48,340 bases of DNA from Solobacterium sp. Lineage in GTDB: Bacteria > Bacillota_I > Bacilli_A > Erysipelotrichales > Erysipelotrichaceae. The notes beneath the pieces were generated by a model, which was not told the DNA's origin, made no database searches, and saw only the letters and a program-made list of their open reading frames with translations. The position numbers and the translations under genes are program-made. Where the stretch lies: the NCBI GenBank assembly GCA_017543025.1, contig JAFYGX010000089.1, positions 1 to 48,340 on the forward strand, in the 5' to 3' direction. Below, piece by piece: positions 17,470 through 26,637 of this stretch; the stretch's first letter is position 1, and every line of letters starts with the position of its first letter.

Positions 17470-17606
17470 ATAAGCACCTCCGCAATTATCATATCACGCC
17501 CTCTAATTCATAATGCATTAATTTAATGCGTTTACTATATTTACCGCTGTTTCTGCATTTTATGACATTACTATAAGAAAGCATACAGGATATTTGAGAT
17601 TAACCG

Positions 17607-18887
17607 ATGGAACTGATTGAATTGCTGAAGGAACCTTCCGTATGGGAAGGGTTTGTCCAATATAAAACGGAACAGAACAACATGCATCGCAAAGAGCTGA
17701 AAGCGCTTCAGAAGTTTGTCGCGGAGCGCCGTTATGAAGCAGTTGTAGAGGACATCACTTCTTCCATGTCGCTTTCCACTCCCGTGCTCAGCGAAGTCAA
17801 CAAACATGGCACCGGCAGAAAACGAAATGTGTTCGTATTTCCGGAAGAAGAAAACTTCGTTCTGAAACTGCTGGCCTATCTGTTACGTAAGTATGACTCG
17901 CTGTTTGAAGATAATCTCTTTTCCTTCCGGGCAAACCGCGGAGTAAAAAAGGGAATTTATTCAATCCTGAAACATGTGGATATGGCCCATGCATTCACTT
18001 ATAAAGCCGATGTCCATGATTACTTCATTTCCATTGATCCGGATCAGCTGATTGCACTTCTGAAAGAAACGATGCCGGAAGAGCCGCTGTTCATTCAGCT
18101 TTTTGAGCATGTTCTGAACGACCCGTATGCGATTCAGGGGAATCAGCCTGTTCGTGTACGGAAAGGCGCAATGCCCGGTATGCCGGTGTCCGGATTCTTT
18201 GCCAATCTGTATCTGTCTGAACTGGATCGTTATTTTGCAAAGCAGAATATCCCCTATCTTCGTTATTCCGATGACATAGTTGTCTTTGCGGAAACGGAAG
18301 AACAGCGCACTGCCTATGAAGCTGTCATCAGCGATATTCTCCGGCAGAAAGGACTGGAATTCAATCCGGCTAAAGTAATCCGCACCGCTCCGGGAGAACC
18401 GATTGAATTTCTCGGTTTTGAATTTCAGGGAAAAGAGATTGATATCTCCGATGTCACTCTGAAAAAACTGAAGGCAAAACTGTACCGGAAGGCGCATAAA
18501 CTATACCGCTGGAAAAAGCGCACCCGACAGCCGGATGAACAGGCGGTTTCTGCATATATCCACTTTCTGAACCGGAAGTTTTATGAACATTCTAGCAGGG
18601 AAATCACCTGGGCAAGATGGTATTTCCCTTTGCTTACAAAGGATGGAAAACTGAAGGTAATCGATCAGTACGCCGCGTTATGCATGCGTTATCTCATCTC
18701 AGGCCATTACCGCAAAACGAACTACCGTCTGCGTTATAAAACCATTCAGAAGCTTGGATACCGCAGTCTTGTGAACAGCTACTGGCGGTTTCAGAACGGA
18801 GAACCCCTGAACCGGGAAGATGACAGCGAGCAGTCTTCTGATCACCCGCAGACTGCCGAACAGACCGAGACCGCTTTACCGGAATAA
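17607..18887 (+). CDS. Orphan reverse transcriptase
   Basis: 426 residues. RT blocks: FVFPEEENFVLKLLAYLL (RT1), FSFRANRGVKKGIYSI (RT2), YKADVHDYFISID with catalytic Asp about 135 (RT3), KGAMPGMPVSGFFANLYL (RT4), LRYSDDIVVFAET (YSDD, about 220, RT5), and EFLGFEF (RT7). A C-terminal extension (about 290-400) has RKAHKLYRWKKR and LGYRSLVNSYWRF. There is no maturase/HNH part as in group II introns, no SQ in RT4 as in diversity-generating RTs, and no retron VTG motif. It fits the 'unknown group'/defence-type RTs. A 3' terminator stands at 19142-19178; a structured region lies upstream of the IS. Confidence 0.85.
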   Translation: MELIELLKEPSVWEGFVQYKTEQNNMHRKELKALQKFVAERRYEAVVEDITSSMSLSTPVLSEVNKHGTGRKRNVFVFPEEENFVLKLLAYLLRKYDSLFEDNLFSFRANRGVKKGIYSILKHVDMAHAFTYKADVHDYFISIDPDQLIALLKETMPEEPLFIQLFEHVLNDPYAIQGNQPVRVRKGAMPGMPVSGFFANLYLSELDRYFAKQNIPYLRYSDDIVVFAETEEQRTAYEAVISDILRQKGLEFNPAKVIRTAPGEPIEFLGFEFQGKEIDISDVTLKKLKAKLYRKAHKLYRWKKRTRQPDEQAVSAYIHFLNRKFYEHSSREITWARWYFPLLTKDGKLKVIDQYAALCMRYLISGHYRKTNYRLRYKTIQKLGYRSLVNSYWRFQNGEPLNREDDSEQSSDHPQTAEQTETALPE

Positions 18888-19141
18888 CCGACCCGGACTC
18901 CTGCTACCTTACCGGATCAGAAGCAGCAATACATACCGCAAAAAACATGGTTTCATTGCGGCAGCCACGGCTTTTCCCGGTTTGTTTCATCAGAATTGCG
19001 GCAGCTTTCCGGCATTTATCTGAACCACTTGCGCAGAAAAATGCACCTGCAGTTACAGAAGGACATAATGTGCATGTTATGTATTCTGAGGATGACAGCA
19101 GGCCTGAAGCAGATGCGGTTTATCGGATGGAAGATGTGAAT
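18888..19141 (+). other. Untranslated stretch between RT stop and its terminator
   Basis: About 250 bases with no convincing ORF. It contains an ACATAA/TTATGT hairpin near 19055-19075. Because the next plus-strand terminator is at 19142, the RT transcript may carry this 3' segment, and it could be the RNA partner instead of the upstream hairpins. Confidence 0.3.
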
Positions 19142-19178
19142 AATGCACTGTCACTGGTTAGGCGCAGTGCATTTTTTG
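19142..19178 (+). terminator. Rho-independent terminator of the RT transcript
   Basis: Perfect 9-bp stem AATGCACTG / CAGTGCATT with a 14-base loop; the T run starts in the stem and continues to six. Confidence 0.75.
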
Positions 19179-19373
19179 TGCCGGAAAGTGTAATAATTCA
19201 GCGACTATTCATGTCGGATAATGCAGATAACAGACTGATATTCACGCAGGAAAAAAGTAATATGCAGATGAATGTCCGTCTGTTTTCATTTATGTTAACC
19301 GCGCAGCAGCTATCAAGGGAAAGTGTGAAATCTGTATATGCGTATTTCCGGAAAAGACGCAGGGGGGCGAAAG

Positions 19374-19410
19374 AAAAAAAGAACGGAATGCTTATATTTC
19401 GCATCCGTTC
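19374..19410 (-). terminator. Terminator of the MATE gene
   Basis: Minus strand: GAACGGATGC pairs with GCATTCCGTTC (one bulged base), followed by seven T. The stem begins at the MATE stop codon. Confidence 0.75.
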
Positions 19411-20818
19411 ATCGGCCGAGCAGAATTGCCCTTCTGTTTGTGATTCCTCTGTGACCGGCAGTGCCAGTCTCCTCTTTCTGATCACTGTGCATCAGTTTTT
19501 TCCATTCCTTATTGAACAGATAATAACCGATCATGCACAGCATGCCGAAGCCAAAGGAAGCCGGGAAGCAGTACGGGATAAACGTACCGCCGATCGTATT
19601 GACAATCAGATAGGCAACCGGAATCCGCACTGCCCATAACATCATCAGATTGATCACTGTTGTATATCTGACCCGTCCGGTTCCGTTGATCATACAGGAG
19701 ATGCCATTGAATACTGCATACATCCACTGGCTCAGCAGCATGACTACGACAAACCCTCCCGCATAATTCAGAACCAGTGGGTCACTGGTAAACAGACGGA
19801 GTATCGGCATGCGGATCAGAATGAAGAAGATGCCGAAGGAAAGTGTAATCGCACCGGAAATAAACGGAATACGGAACTGTCCTTCCCGCAGCCGGTCGAT
19901 ATGGCCGGCTCCGTAGTTCTGTCCGGAGAACGTAATTGCCGCAGAAGAGATGCCGGTAATTGCCATATTGGCGATTCCGTTCACTCTGCCGGATACCGAC
20001 CAGGCAGCCATGAAGACAGAGCCCTGCGTATTGATCAGTGTCTGCAGCGCCACATGACCGAAAGAGAACAGAGAATTGTTCAGTCCGATCGGAAGACCGA
20101 TGGAAAGAATTGATTTCACTTCCTTTTTCGAGAGTCCATGCGGCAGTATCGTAAATCCAAGCCCTTCATAGCGCTTCCGGATATAGAAGATACTGAAGAG
20201 CCATGCCAGCATCATCGCAATGCCGGTTGCGATCGCCACGCCGCTCACTCCCATGCCAAACCCCGCAACAAGCGTAAGATCAAGCACGATATTCGCAATG
20301 CATGAAACAACGAGGAACCAGAGTGATGCCCGGCTGTCGCCGATTCCCCGCAGGATGCCGGCATTCATGTTATACCCGATATTCCCGATCGCACTGCAGA
20401 GAACGATCCGTGTATACAGCAGTGCGCTGTTCCAGACATCTGCCGGAACATTCATCAGCTTCAGCAGAAGCGGCGCTATAAACCAGCCGATGAGGCTGAT
20501 GGGAATACCGAAGAGATAGACCAGAGAAATTGCTGTTCTGCTGGCGTTCTGCATTCCTTCATAGTCCTTTGCGCCGACATACTGTGAAATCAGAATACTG
20601 ACGCCTGTCCCGATGCCAAGAAAGATACATAAGAGTACTTCAACTGGCTGAGAGCTTGTGCCGACCGCTGCGAGAGCCGTATGATCACAGTAATTTCCGA
20701 TTACCAGCGTATCGACTGTCGTATAGAGATACTGCAGAATATTTCCGGCAATGATCGGAAGTGCAAACAGCACAACATTTTTCATGATCGGCCCGCGGGT
20801 CATATCTATTTTCTTCAT
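19409..20818 (-). CDS. MATE family multidrug/organic cation exporter
   Basis: 469 residues with twelve predicted spans. The N-terminal MATE signature is visible: LFALPIIAGNILQYLYTTVD, then VIGNYCDHTALAAVGTSSQP. Known: MATE proteins exchange Na+ or H+ for drugs or metabolites. Its ATG overlaps the stop of the YetA-like gene (ATGA), so it is coupled to the sugar gene. The substrate could be a by-product of that pathway, but this is inferred only from position. Confidence 0.88.
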   Translation of the reverse strand: MKKIDMTRGPIMKNVVLFALPIIAGNILQYLYTTVDTLVIGNYCDHTALAAVGTSSQPVEVLLCIFLGIGTGVSILISQYVGAKDYEGMQNASRTAISLVYLFGIPISLIGWFIAPLLLKLMNVPADVWNSALLYTRIVLCSAIGNIGYNMNAGILRGIGDSRASLWFLVVSCIANIVLDLTLVAGFGMGVSGVAIATGIAMMLAWLFSIFYIRKRYEGLGFTILPHGLSKKEVKSILSIGLPIGLNNSLFSFGHVALQTLINTQGSVFMAAWSVSGRVNGIANMAITGISSAAITFSGQNYGAGHIDRLREGQFRIPFISGAITLSFGIFFILIRMPILRLFTSDPLVLNYAGGFVVVMLLSQWMYAVFNGISCMINGTGRVRYTTVINLMMLWAVRIPVAYLIVNTIGGTFIPYCFPASFGFGMLCMIGYYLFNKEWKKLMHSDQKEETGTAGHRGITNRRAILLGR

Positions 20819-23055
20819 CTGTAATCCATTCCGCTTTCCGCAAGTGCACGGTAGTATCCCGCTAACGGGATCATGCTCTGAGCAAACTGCTTACTGCTCA
20901 TATTGCCTACCAGCACCGCATCCTCTTCCTTTCGTTTTACGCCATGGTACCCAGGCGCATCCTCCATTGCGTTTTTGAATGTTTCAATTCCGTATTCCAG
21001 ATACGTTCTGTCGCCGGTAAGATCATACGCAGCAGTCAGTGATTCCAGCAGCAGCGTATTGTTTCCAAGCCGGTTCAGGCTCGGGAGCTCCTTGTAATAG
21101 AAGATTCCCCATCCCTTCACATAGCAGTGTTCAATCAGATCGTCCACCTGCCGCAGAATCATATTCTTCAGCTCTTCGCTCGGGAATACCCGGTAATACC
21201 GCATCAGACTGCCGATTGCGACAGAGATCATAAAGCCGACTCGTACCAGCGTATTGTCCGTATACGGCGCCATCCAGTGCCCGTACGTGTCTTCCCATAC
21301 CCGGAAGTCATTCACAATCCGCTCGCATTTTTCCACCCAGCTTTCATCCTGTGTTTCCACATAGAGTGCCGTCAGTGTGCGAAGCGCCCAGCCGGTCTCT
21401 CTTGCATTGGCTTCACCGACCTTTGCATAAGCCGGCGTATCAAGCAGACGCTGCACATTCATTCCGATTCCGATTGCGGTTTCCAGTCCGCGCTCATCGC
21501 CGGTAAAGTGATAATAATCGAGCAGACCTTCCACCCACTGATGTGAACATACCATTACGCCGTTGATCACATGACCTGCGGTATGTTCCCACTGCCCTCC
21601 GAGAAACATCGGATCGGTATGGTAATGGCAGACGTCCACATCCATCCAGTGACTGCAGGACGCAATCACATAGTCCAGAAACCGGCGGGTTCCGGTTCTT
21701 GCAAAGAGCAGTGCGCATGCATGCGGGTAGTCGTATTCGTTATTGCACCAGACAAGATGACCATTGCCTCTTCCCTGGGCAGTATAGTTGGAGTCATAGG
21801 AATCTCCGAAGTTCAGCATTCCGTATGCTCTTCCATGTCCGTCAGCCCGGGCGGTCAGGTTCTGCTCTACCCGGTAATCCAGCCGGTCTGCGAAGAGATC
21901 CGGCCAGACGCCTGAAGCTCTCTGCACCTCCGGAGAAACAACCGGACGATACGGCATCTGATAAACGATACTGCGGTCATTCAGCGACTCAAGCGATTCG
22001 TTCGAATCATGGAAATGAAGCAGGAATTTCTGCTCTCTTGCCATCCCACTCTGCAGGATCACTTCGCCAGCGCCTTCCGGGACCAGCATCAGATCAATTC
22101 CATTCCGGTCTGCACAGACTGCTTTTGGAAAATTCTGATGAGCCTGGAAGATTGTCGCCGCAATGCCGCTGTCTTTTCCGGTACAGTCCGCAAAGAAGGT
22201 GCCGTAGAACACTTCCGCAAAGTGCTCGTTCGCCTCTTTGATCAGCCAGTCCGCATCGATGGTTTTTGAAACCGTTTTGCCGGTTTCACTGATCAGGTAA
22301 TCTGTTTTGTAATTGGAGTTCGCTGCGCAGGAGCGTACGGTTTCGTCTGCTTCCGAGTTCCGGCGGAAGCTGTAACGGAGTGATTCGATGGAAAGCGCCC
22401 TTTCATCGGTATTGATGATGCGGCACGAAACTTCAGCCCATGGTTTGCCTGCCCAAACCGTAATCCGGAATTCGAACCCGGTATTTCTGCCCGAATGTTC
22501 TGCACGATATACGCCCCTGTTTTTTACAATTACTGCAACCGGGCCTTCTTCCACCGTTTCCCACTGTTCCAGCCGGAGCACTCCGCTGCCGATGGCTCCG
22601 TTTTCCTTCAGAACAGGGCCTTCAAACTGGCTTCCCTGATAAACGGTATCCCCTGCTGTGATCTGTTCAAAGAGACGGTCTGTTCCATGCTTCAGATCAA
22701 TGATCAGCGCATCTTTTCCCTCCGCACCGTTCGCAATGCGAAGCCCGGTTTCTGTTTTCTCAACTGTTACTGCAGAGAAGAAAACGGAGGAAGAGTCATT
22801 ACTGTTCAGCTCACATTCGACCTTCATTTCCTGATTGGCCGGGATATCCGTCAGAAAGCGCAGGAAGAGAAACCGGATCGACCCGTCTTTATAACGGGAT
22901 GTCACCTTTGTCTGCAGCGGCAGCTTTCTGTCTCTGTCATACAGCGCAATATGATCTGCTGTATAAAGTGTTCCTTCCGCAAGCGGAAAGCCGATGAAGC
23001 ACGGTTCATCCCTGCGGGCATAACGGTAAAGCTTATCAATTGTGAACTGAATCAT
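20815..23055 (-). CDS. PL26/YetA-like exo-rhamnogalacturonan lyase family protein
   Basis: 746 residues. The N-terminal ~300 residues form a beta-rich RIFT-barrel-like region (DEPCFIGFPLAEGTLY, then YKDGSIRFLFLRFLTDIP). The middle looks like an (alpha/alpha) toroid (CSHWMDVDVCHYHTDPMFLG, HTAGHVINGVMVCSHQWVEG), as in PcRGLX/YetA proteins. Known: PL26 removes unsaturated rhamnogalacturonan units from chain ends. There is no signal peptide, so a cytoplasmic role on imported oligosaccharides. Neighbours (a KdgF-like cupin and an AraC regulator) agree with pectin use. Catalytic residues were not verified. Confidence 0.7.
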   Translation of the reverse strand: MIQFTIDKLYRYARRDEPCFIGFPLAEGTLYTADHIALYDRDRKLPLQTKVTSRYKDGSIRFLFLRFLTDIPANQEMKVECELNSNDSSSVFFSAVTVEKTETGLRIANGAEGKDALIIDLKHGTDRLFEQITAGDTVYQGSQFEGPVLKENGAIGSGVLRLEQWETVEEGPVAVIVKNRGVYRAEHSGRNTGFEFRITVWAGKPWAEVSCRIINTDERALSIESLRYSFRRNSEADETVRSCAANSNYKTDYLISETGKTVSKTIDADWLIKEANEHFAEVFYGTFFADCTGKDSGIAATIFQAHQNFPKAVCADRNGIDLMLVPEGAGEVILQSGMAREQKFLLHFHDSNESLESLNDRSIVYQMPYRPVVSPEVQRASGVWPDLFADRLDYRVEQNLTARADGHGRAYGMLNFGDSYDSNYTAQGRGNGHLVWCNNEYDYPHACALLFARTGTRRFLDYVIASCSHWMDVDVCHYHTDPMFLGGQWEHTAGHVINGVMVCSHQWVEGLLDYYHFTGDERGLETAIGIGMNVQRLLDTPAYAKVGEANARETGWALRTLTALYVETQDESWVEKCERIVNDFRVWEDTYGHWMAPYTDNTLVRVGFMISVAIGSLMRYYRVFPSEELKNMILRQVDDLIEHCYVKGWGIFYYKELPSLNRLGNNTLLLESLTAAYDLTGDRTYLEYGIETFKNAMEDAPGYHGVKRKEEDAVLVGNMSSKQFAQSMIPLAGYYRALAESGMDYR

Positions 23056-23103
23056 ACTTATTTCACTCCTTTTTCTCTGAATGCACGTTATATCTGATTT
23101 CTC

Positions 23104-23451
23104 TTATTCGTTTACGAAGTCTTTCCGCATCGGGCTGAAGATATCCAGCAGAATCCCGTCTTCCAGACATACACAGCCGTGTTCAATCCCGTTCTTTTTC
23201 AGCATGGTATCGCCGGCTGTCACAATGCGTGTTTCAGTTCCGATCGTGAATTCAAACTTTCCGGATACCACATAGGTAATCTGTGTATGAGGGTGCGAAT
23301 GCCTTGCGCCGACTGCACCCTTCTTAAACGTATTTTCAACAACCATGAGCTCATCGGTATAGCTCTTGACTCTGCGTATCACGCCCTCTGCTGCTTCTGT
23401 TCCTTCTGCTTCGCCGGCCGCAAGCCAGATCTGATCTTTTGTTACTGCCAT
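23104..23451 (-). CDS. KdgF-like cupin
   Basis: 115-residue single-cupin protein. The metal site is visible in RHSHPHTQITYVVSGKFEF and NGIEHGCVCLED; the end (ILLDIFSPMRKDF) is very like KdgF. Known: KdgF turns unsaturated uronates from pectin or alginate into linear ketouronate. It starts the minus-strand unit (cupin, YetA-like, MATE), divergent from the AraC regulator. Confidence 0.8.
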   Translation of the reverse strand: MAVTKDQIWLAAGEAEGTEAAEGVIRRVKSYTDELMVVENTFKKGAVGARHSHPHTQITYVVSGKFEFTIGTETRIVTAGDTMLKKNGIEHGCVCLEDGILLDIFSPMRKDFVNE

Positions 23452-23606
23452 AAATGTTGTCCTGTTCTCCTTTCTTCAGGCACATGCCTGTTTTTTCTTA
23501 CATCTGCAGTTTACATCACAGAAAATAAGACTTCCTTCTTTTTTATGCGGATTCTATTTGCCGAATCTTTGATATTATGATCTCAGAATCAAAAAGGAGG
23601 TCCTTT

Positions 23607-24461
23607 ATGCCGTTGCAGATGCCAGAAGAAGCTTTGCTTACCATTCAGAAACGTGATCTTCCCCCATCTTTCTGCATGCCGCAGATGGAACTCGCATCAC
23701 ATTACAGCCTCGGCTATCTGGTCAGCGGTGACCGCAGAGTCATCACTCCCTACCAGCAGTTTGATTTTCACAGCGGAGATGTGACCGTAATGCCGCCGAT
23801 GCTGTATCATCGGACCTTTTCGCTCAGCAGTAAACCGTATATCAATTACCTGCTGAAAATCTCCCCGCAGCTTGCGGATCAGTTTTCCCAGGAAGTCAGT
23901 GCGGAAATCTGGCGGGAAGTCTTCGAACAGAAGATATTTTCCTTCCGGCCGGAAGACTCTGAAAAAGTACACGCCCTGCTGGATGACATGCTCGGTATTT
24001 ATGAAACAAACGAAACCTATTGTGATGTTCTTCTGAAAGGACTGCTGTTCCGGCTCATCATACTGATCCGTGACGCCAATACCCGACCGGACGCAATCCG
24101 CTTTCCGGATAAACTCTCCGAAGAAATCATGGAAACCATGTATTTCATTGAGCAGAACTGCAGCGAGGATATCCGTCTGGCTGATGCGGCAAAAACAGCC
24201 GGGTTTTCCGAGGGGCATCTCTCCCGCCTGTTTGTATCGCAGGTTGGTGTTCCATTTTCGGAATATCTGGTCAACGTCCGTCTGCGTCATGTGAAAGAAT
24301 TATTGCTTAATACGGATATGTCGATTGCCGAAATCGCCAATCATACCGGCTTCTCCAACTCTGATTATCTTTCTGCCTGCTTTCACCGGCATGAAGGAAT
24401 GTCGCCCACTGCCTTCCGCAAAGGCGCTTCCGCTTTGACGCAAAAGAAACCGATTCTGTAG
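23607..24461 (+). CDS. AraC family transcriptional regulator
   Basis: About 284 residues: an N-terminal cupin-like sensor (FDFHSGDVTVMPPMLYHRTF) and a C-terminal double helix-turn-helix (RLADAAKTAGFSEGHLSRLF and IAEIANHTGFSNSDYLSACF, ending GMSPTAFRKG). The start at MPLQMPEEA has AAGGAGGT five bases upstream, clearly better than the earlier ATG. Divergent from the cupin/YetA-like/MATE unit, so its probable regulator, with a pectin-derived sugar as effector (inferred). Confidence 0.88.
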   Translation: MPLQMPEEALLTIQKRDLPPSFCMPQMELASHYSLGYLVSGDRRVITPYQQFDFHSGDVTVMPPMLYHRTFSLSSKPYINYLLKISPQLADQFSQEVSAEIWREVFEQKIFSFRPEDSEKVHALLDDMLGIYETNETYCDVLLKGLLFRLIILIRDANTRPDAIRFPDKLSEEIMETMYFIEQNCSEDIRLADAAKTAGFSEGHLSRLFVSQVGVPFSEYLVNVRLRHVKELLLNTDMSIAEIANHTGFSNSDYLSACFHRHEGMSPTAFRKGASALTQKKPIL

Positions 24462-24511
24462 AACAGCCGGTTTCGGACTTTCCGTGTCCGTTTCTCACAG
24501 CGGACATCAAT

Positions 24512-24738
24512 TCATTTCTTTGCCAGGTTTTCACTGAACCAATATGACCCCTCAATGGTTTTTTCCGATTGAGAAACTGCAATGCATCTGCGTTTGATGC
24601 AAAGATCCGATATCCGATCACCTCCACGCCAGCCGTCACGGCACTCTCTGACGCTGTTTCTGCGGCATACAGTTCACACTCCTCAAGCAGATTATTCTTT
24701 ATTAACATCGTCAGCTGAGCCCGATACATTTCTTCCAT
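24512..24738 (-). pseudogene. Small ORF interrupted at an A6 tract
   Basis: Starts MEEMYRAQLTMLIKNNLLEE with GAGG eight bases upstream and continues to FLNRKK. There, a single-base shift in the run of six A gives the natural-looking end TIEGSYWFSENLAKK and a stop at 24512, instead of running about 200 bases antisense into the AraC gene. The intact product would be about 75 residues. This may be a mutation, a sequencing slip or -1 frameshifting. Function unknown. Confidence 0.4.
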
Positions 24739-24891
24739 GCGCATCGCCTCATCTTTTTGTTTTTATGAAAAACACTGCGCAATTACTGCAGCTGAAAAAA
24801 GAAAAGGAAGAACACCTGCAGTTCAGTCTCAGCACACTGATCGGTACATTCTCCCTTTTCTGTTTTCATCTATCTGAACGGCATCCGTATT

Positions 24892-26562
24892 TCAGTCTTC
24901 CGGCTTTCTGCCGTTTCGGATCCATTCTTCATATCTCTCCTTCGGAAGCGGTTCACTGTACAGATAGCCCTGAATCCGTTCACAGCCAAGATTCATCACA
25001 AATTCTCTCTGTGCCTCGGTTTCCACGCCTTCCTGTATGACAGAGATATTCAGCTTCTTTGCCATCTCAATAATACTGCGTATAATGACCGCATCTTTCT
25101 CATTCAGTTCTTTATTGATAAAGGAACGATCCAGCTTGATTTCATTCACATCAAACTCCCGCAGAATGCTCAGAGAAGAGAAGCCTGTACCGAAATCATC
25201 CACGCTTGCTTTAATGCCGGCTTTCCGCAGCCTGCCAAGGAACTCTACCATAAGACTGTTTTCCAGCCTGTTTCCGGTTTCCGTAATTTCAATCACAATA
25301 TGGTCTTTCATGATAGCGTAGCGATTCATCATTCTGCTGATTTTTTCAAACAGCTCCGGATCCTGCAGATCCTGGCGGGAAACATTGACCGATACCGGAT
25401 AGATCGTTGTACCGTTTCTCTCCCATTCCGCGATATCTGCACATACCATATCGATGACTTCCAGATCGAGGTCGGTGATCCGGGAAGACTCTTCCAGAAT
25501 CGGCACATACCTGGACGGCGGTACGATTACACCGTTTTCATACCAGCGGGCAAGACCTTCTGCTCCGACCAGTTCTCCGGTAACCGCATTTACCTTCGGC
25601 TGGTAAAACACTTTGTATTCATGATTCTGAAGTGTCCGCTCAAATTTCTGTTCAATCTGTTTCTTCCGGTCAATGCGTTCGCTCAGAACATCATCAAGAA
25701 TGACCAGTGCCTTTCCGGATCGCTTCGCTTCTGCACAGGCGTCAGATGGTCCGCTGATGATCTGTTCCAGGGGTGTCGATTTCATAACCGGCATCATTCC
25801 TGCTGCACAGTAAATCCGGATCGGCTCTTCTTCGCCATACATCAGAGAAACATCAACTCCCTCGAGCAGATGCTGAAACGCTTCACTGTGTTTTCCCTTC
25901 CGGATCAGCGCCACAAAATTATCTTCCCCGAGATGTCCGAGCAGTTCGCCTTCACTCAGTTCTGAAGCGATGAGGTGAACATAGCGTCTCAGGATTTCGT
26001 CACTTTCTTTCTGGCCATATTCACGGGTAATCAGCCCGAATCCCATCAGATTGAAATAATATGCATCATAGTCTGTGATGGACTGATCCGCATATTTCTT
26101 TTCAACCTCCTGCAGATATCCGCTGGTGTTCGGAAGCCCCGTCGGTACCTGCCGTATGCTCGAGAGCTCTGCTTTGCGGGCGAGAAAACTGCTTTCGGAT
26201 GCCATCATAACAAGTTCAAGCAGAGTGCGGATCTGCGCTTCACTGGCAAATGTCCGGCCGATTCTGCTGCAGGCTGTCATCGTCACGGTTCCCGGCTCAT
26301 CCACCACATATGTCACAGTACAGACATTGTCTGTCGAAAACCCTTCTTCACAGTAATAGAACACTTTCTTTTCATAATATCCCGCCGGATTCACCTCACT
26401 CGATTCAACCCGCAGCTCCCCGGTAAGAATACCGAGCCCAAGGGAATCTGCGATTGAAGAGATCGCTTCTCTGAGCGGTTTTTCTTCTGAAACAGATTTA
26501 TTGCTTATCTGATGAATGAATTCCTGTATTTTTTTCAGTTCTGCTGAATTCTCTGTTTTCAT
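24892..26562 (-). CDS. Cyclic-di-GMP phosphodiesterase with degenerate GGDEF and an EAL domain
   Basis: 556 residues: an N-terminal sensor-like region (1-150), a GGDEF-like domain whose signature is GHLGEDNF (active site lost), and a C-terminal EAL domain (about 300-550). EAL residues: GAEGLARW (EGL in place of EAL, Glu kept), VNVSRQDL, EITETGN, VDDFGTGFSSL, KLDRSFI, EGVET, and IQGYLYSEPL. Most metal and catalytic positions are therefore present, so hydrolysis of c-di-GMP is likely. It has no transmembrane segment and stands alone. Confidence 0.85.
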   Translation of the reverse strand: MKTENSAELKKIQEFIHQISNKSVSEEKPLREAISSIADSLGLGILTGELRVESSEVNPAGYYEKKVFYYCEEGFSTDNVCTVTYVVDEPGTVTMTACSRIGRTFASEAQIRTLLELVMMASESSFLARKAELSSIRQVPTGLPNTSGYLQEVEKKYADQSITDYDAYYFNLMGFGLITREYGQKESDEILRRYVHLIASELSEGELLGHLGEDNFVALIRKGKHSEAFQHLLEGVDVSLMYGEEEPIRIYCAAGMMPVMKSTPLEQIISGPSDACAEAKRSGKALVILDDVLSERIDRKKQIEQKFERTLQNHEYKVFYQPKVNAVTGELVGAEGLARWYENGVIVPPSRYVPILEESSRITDLDLEVIDMVCADIAEWERNGTTIYPVSVNVSRQDLQDPELFEKISRMMNRYAIMKDHIVIEITETGNRLENSLMVEFLGRLRKAGIKASVDDFGTGFSSLSILREFDVNEIKLDRSFINKELNEKDAVIIRSIIEMAKKLNISVIQEGVETEAQREFVMNLGCERIQGYLYSEPLPKERYEEWIRNGRKPED

Positions 26563-26637
26563 ACGTTCACCTGACTGCTTTACTGAGCAAGTTTATTTTT
26601 ACACGCAACCTCAGATGAAACAACTCCGCCAGCCGGA

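Larger units (their letters stand above)
16347..17535 (-). mobile_element. IS630-family insertion sequence, apparently complete
   Basis: 1189 bp. The ends read GTAAACGAATT on the left and, inverted, GTAAACGCATT on the right, an imperfect terminal repeat matching at about 12 of 15 positions. The element is flanked by TA on both sides (16345-16346 and 17536-17537), the target duplication typical of this family. It encodes a two-frame transposase on the minus strand and separates the hairpin region from the RT gene. Confidence 0.85.

Noticed and set aside
17607..18887. Diversity-generating retroelement
   Set aside because: RT4 reads PGMPVSG instead of the SQ form, and I found no template/variable repeat pair or variable protein nearby.
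16130..18887. Retron
   Set aside because: The RT lacks the VTG motif, and the upstream hairpins do not show the usual msr/msd layout with flanking inverted repeats that I could recognise.
17607..18887. Group II intron
   Set aside because: There is no maturase/HNH domain, and no domain V-like hairpin was seen downstream.
18947..19639. 230-residue plus-strand ORF after the RT
   Set aside because: It crosses the terminator at 19142 and runs antisense through the MATE gene; no domain, no ribosome site.
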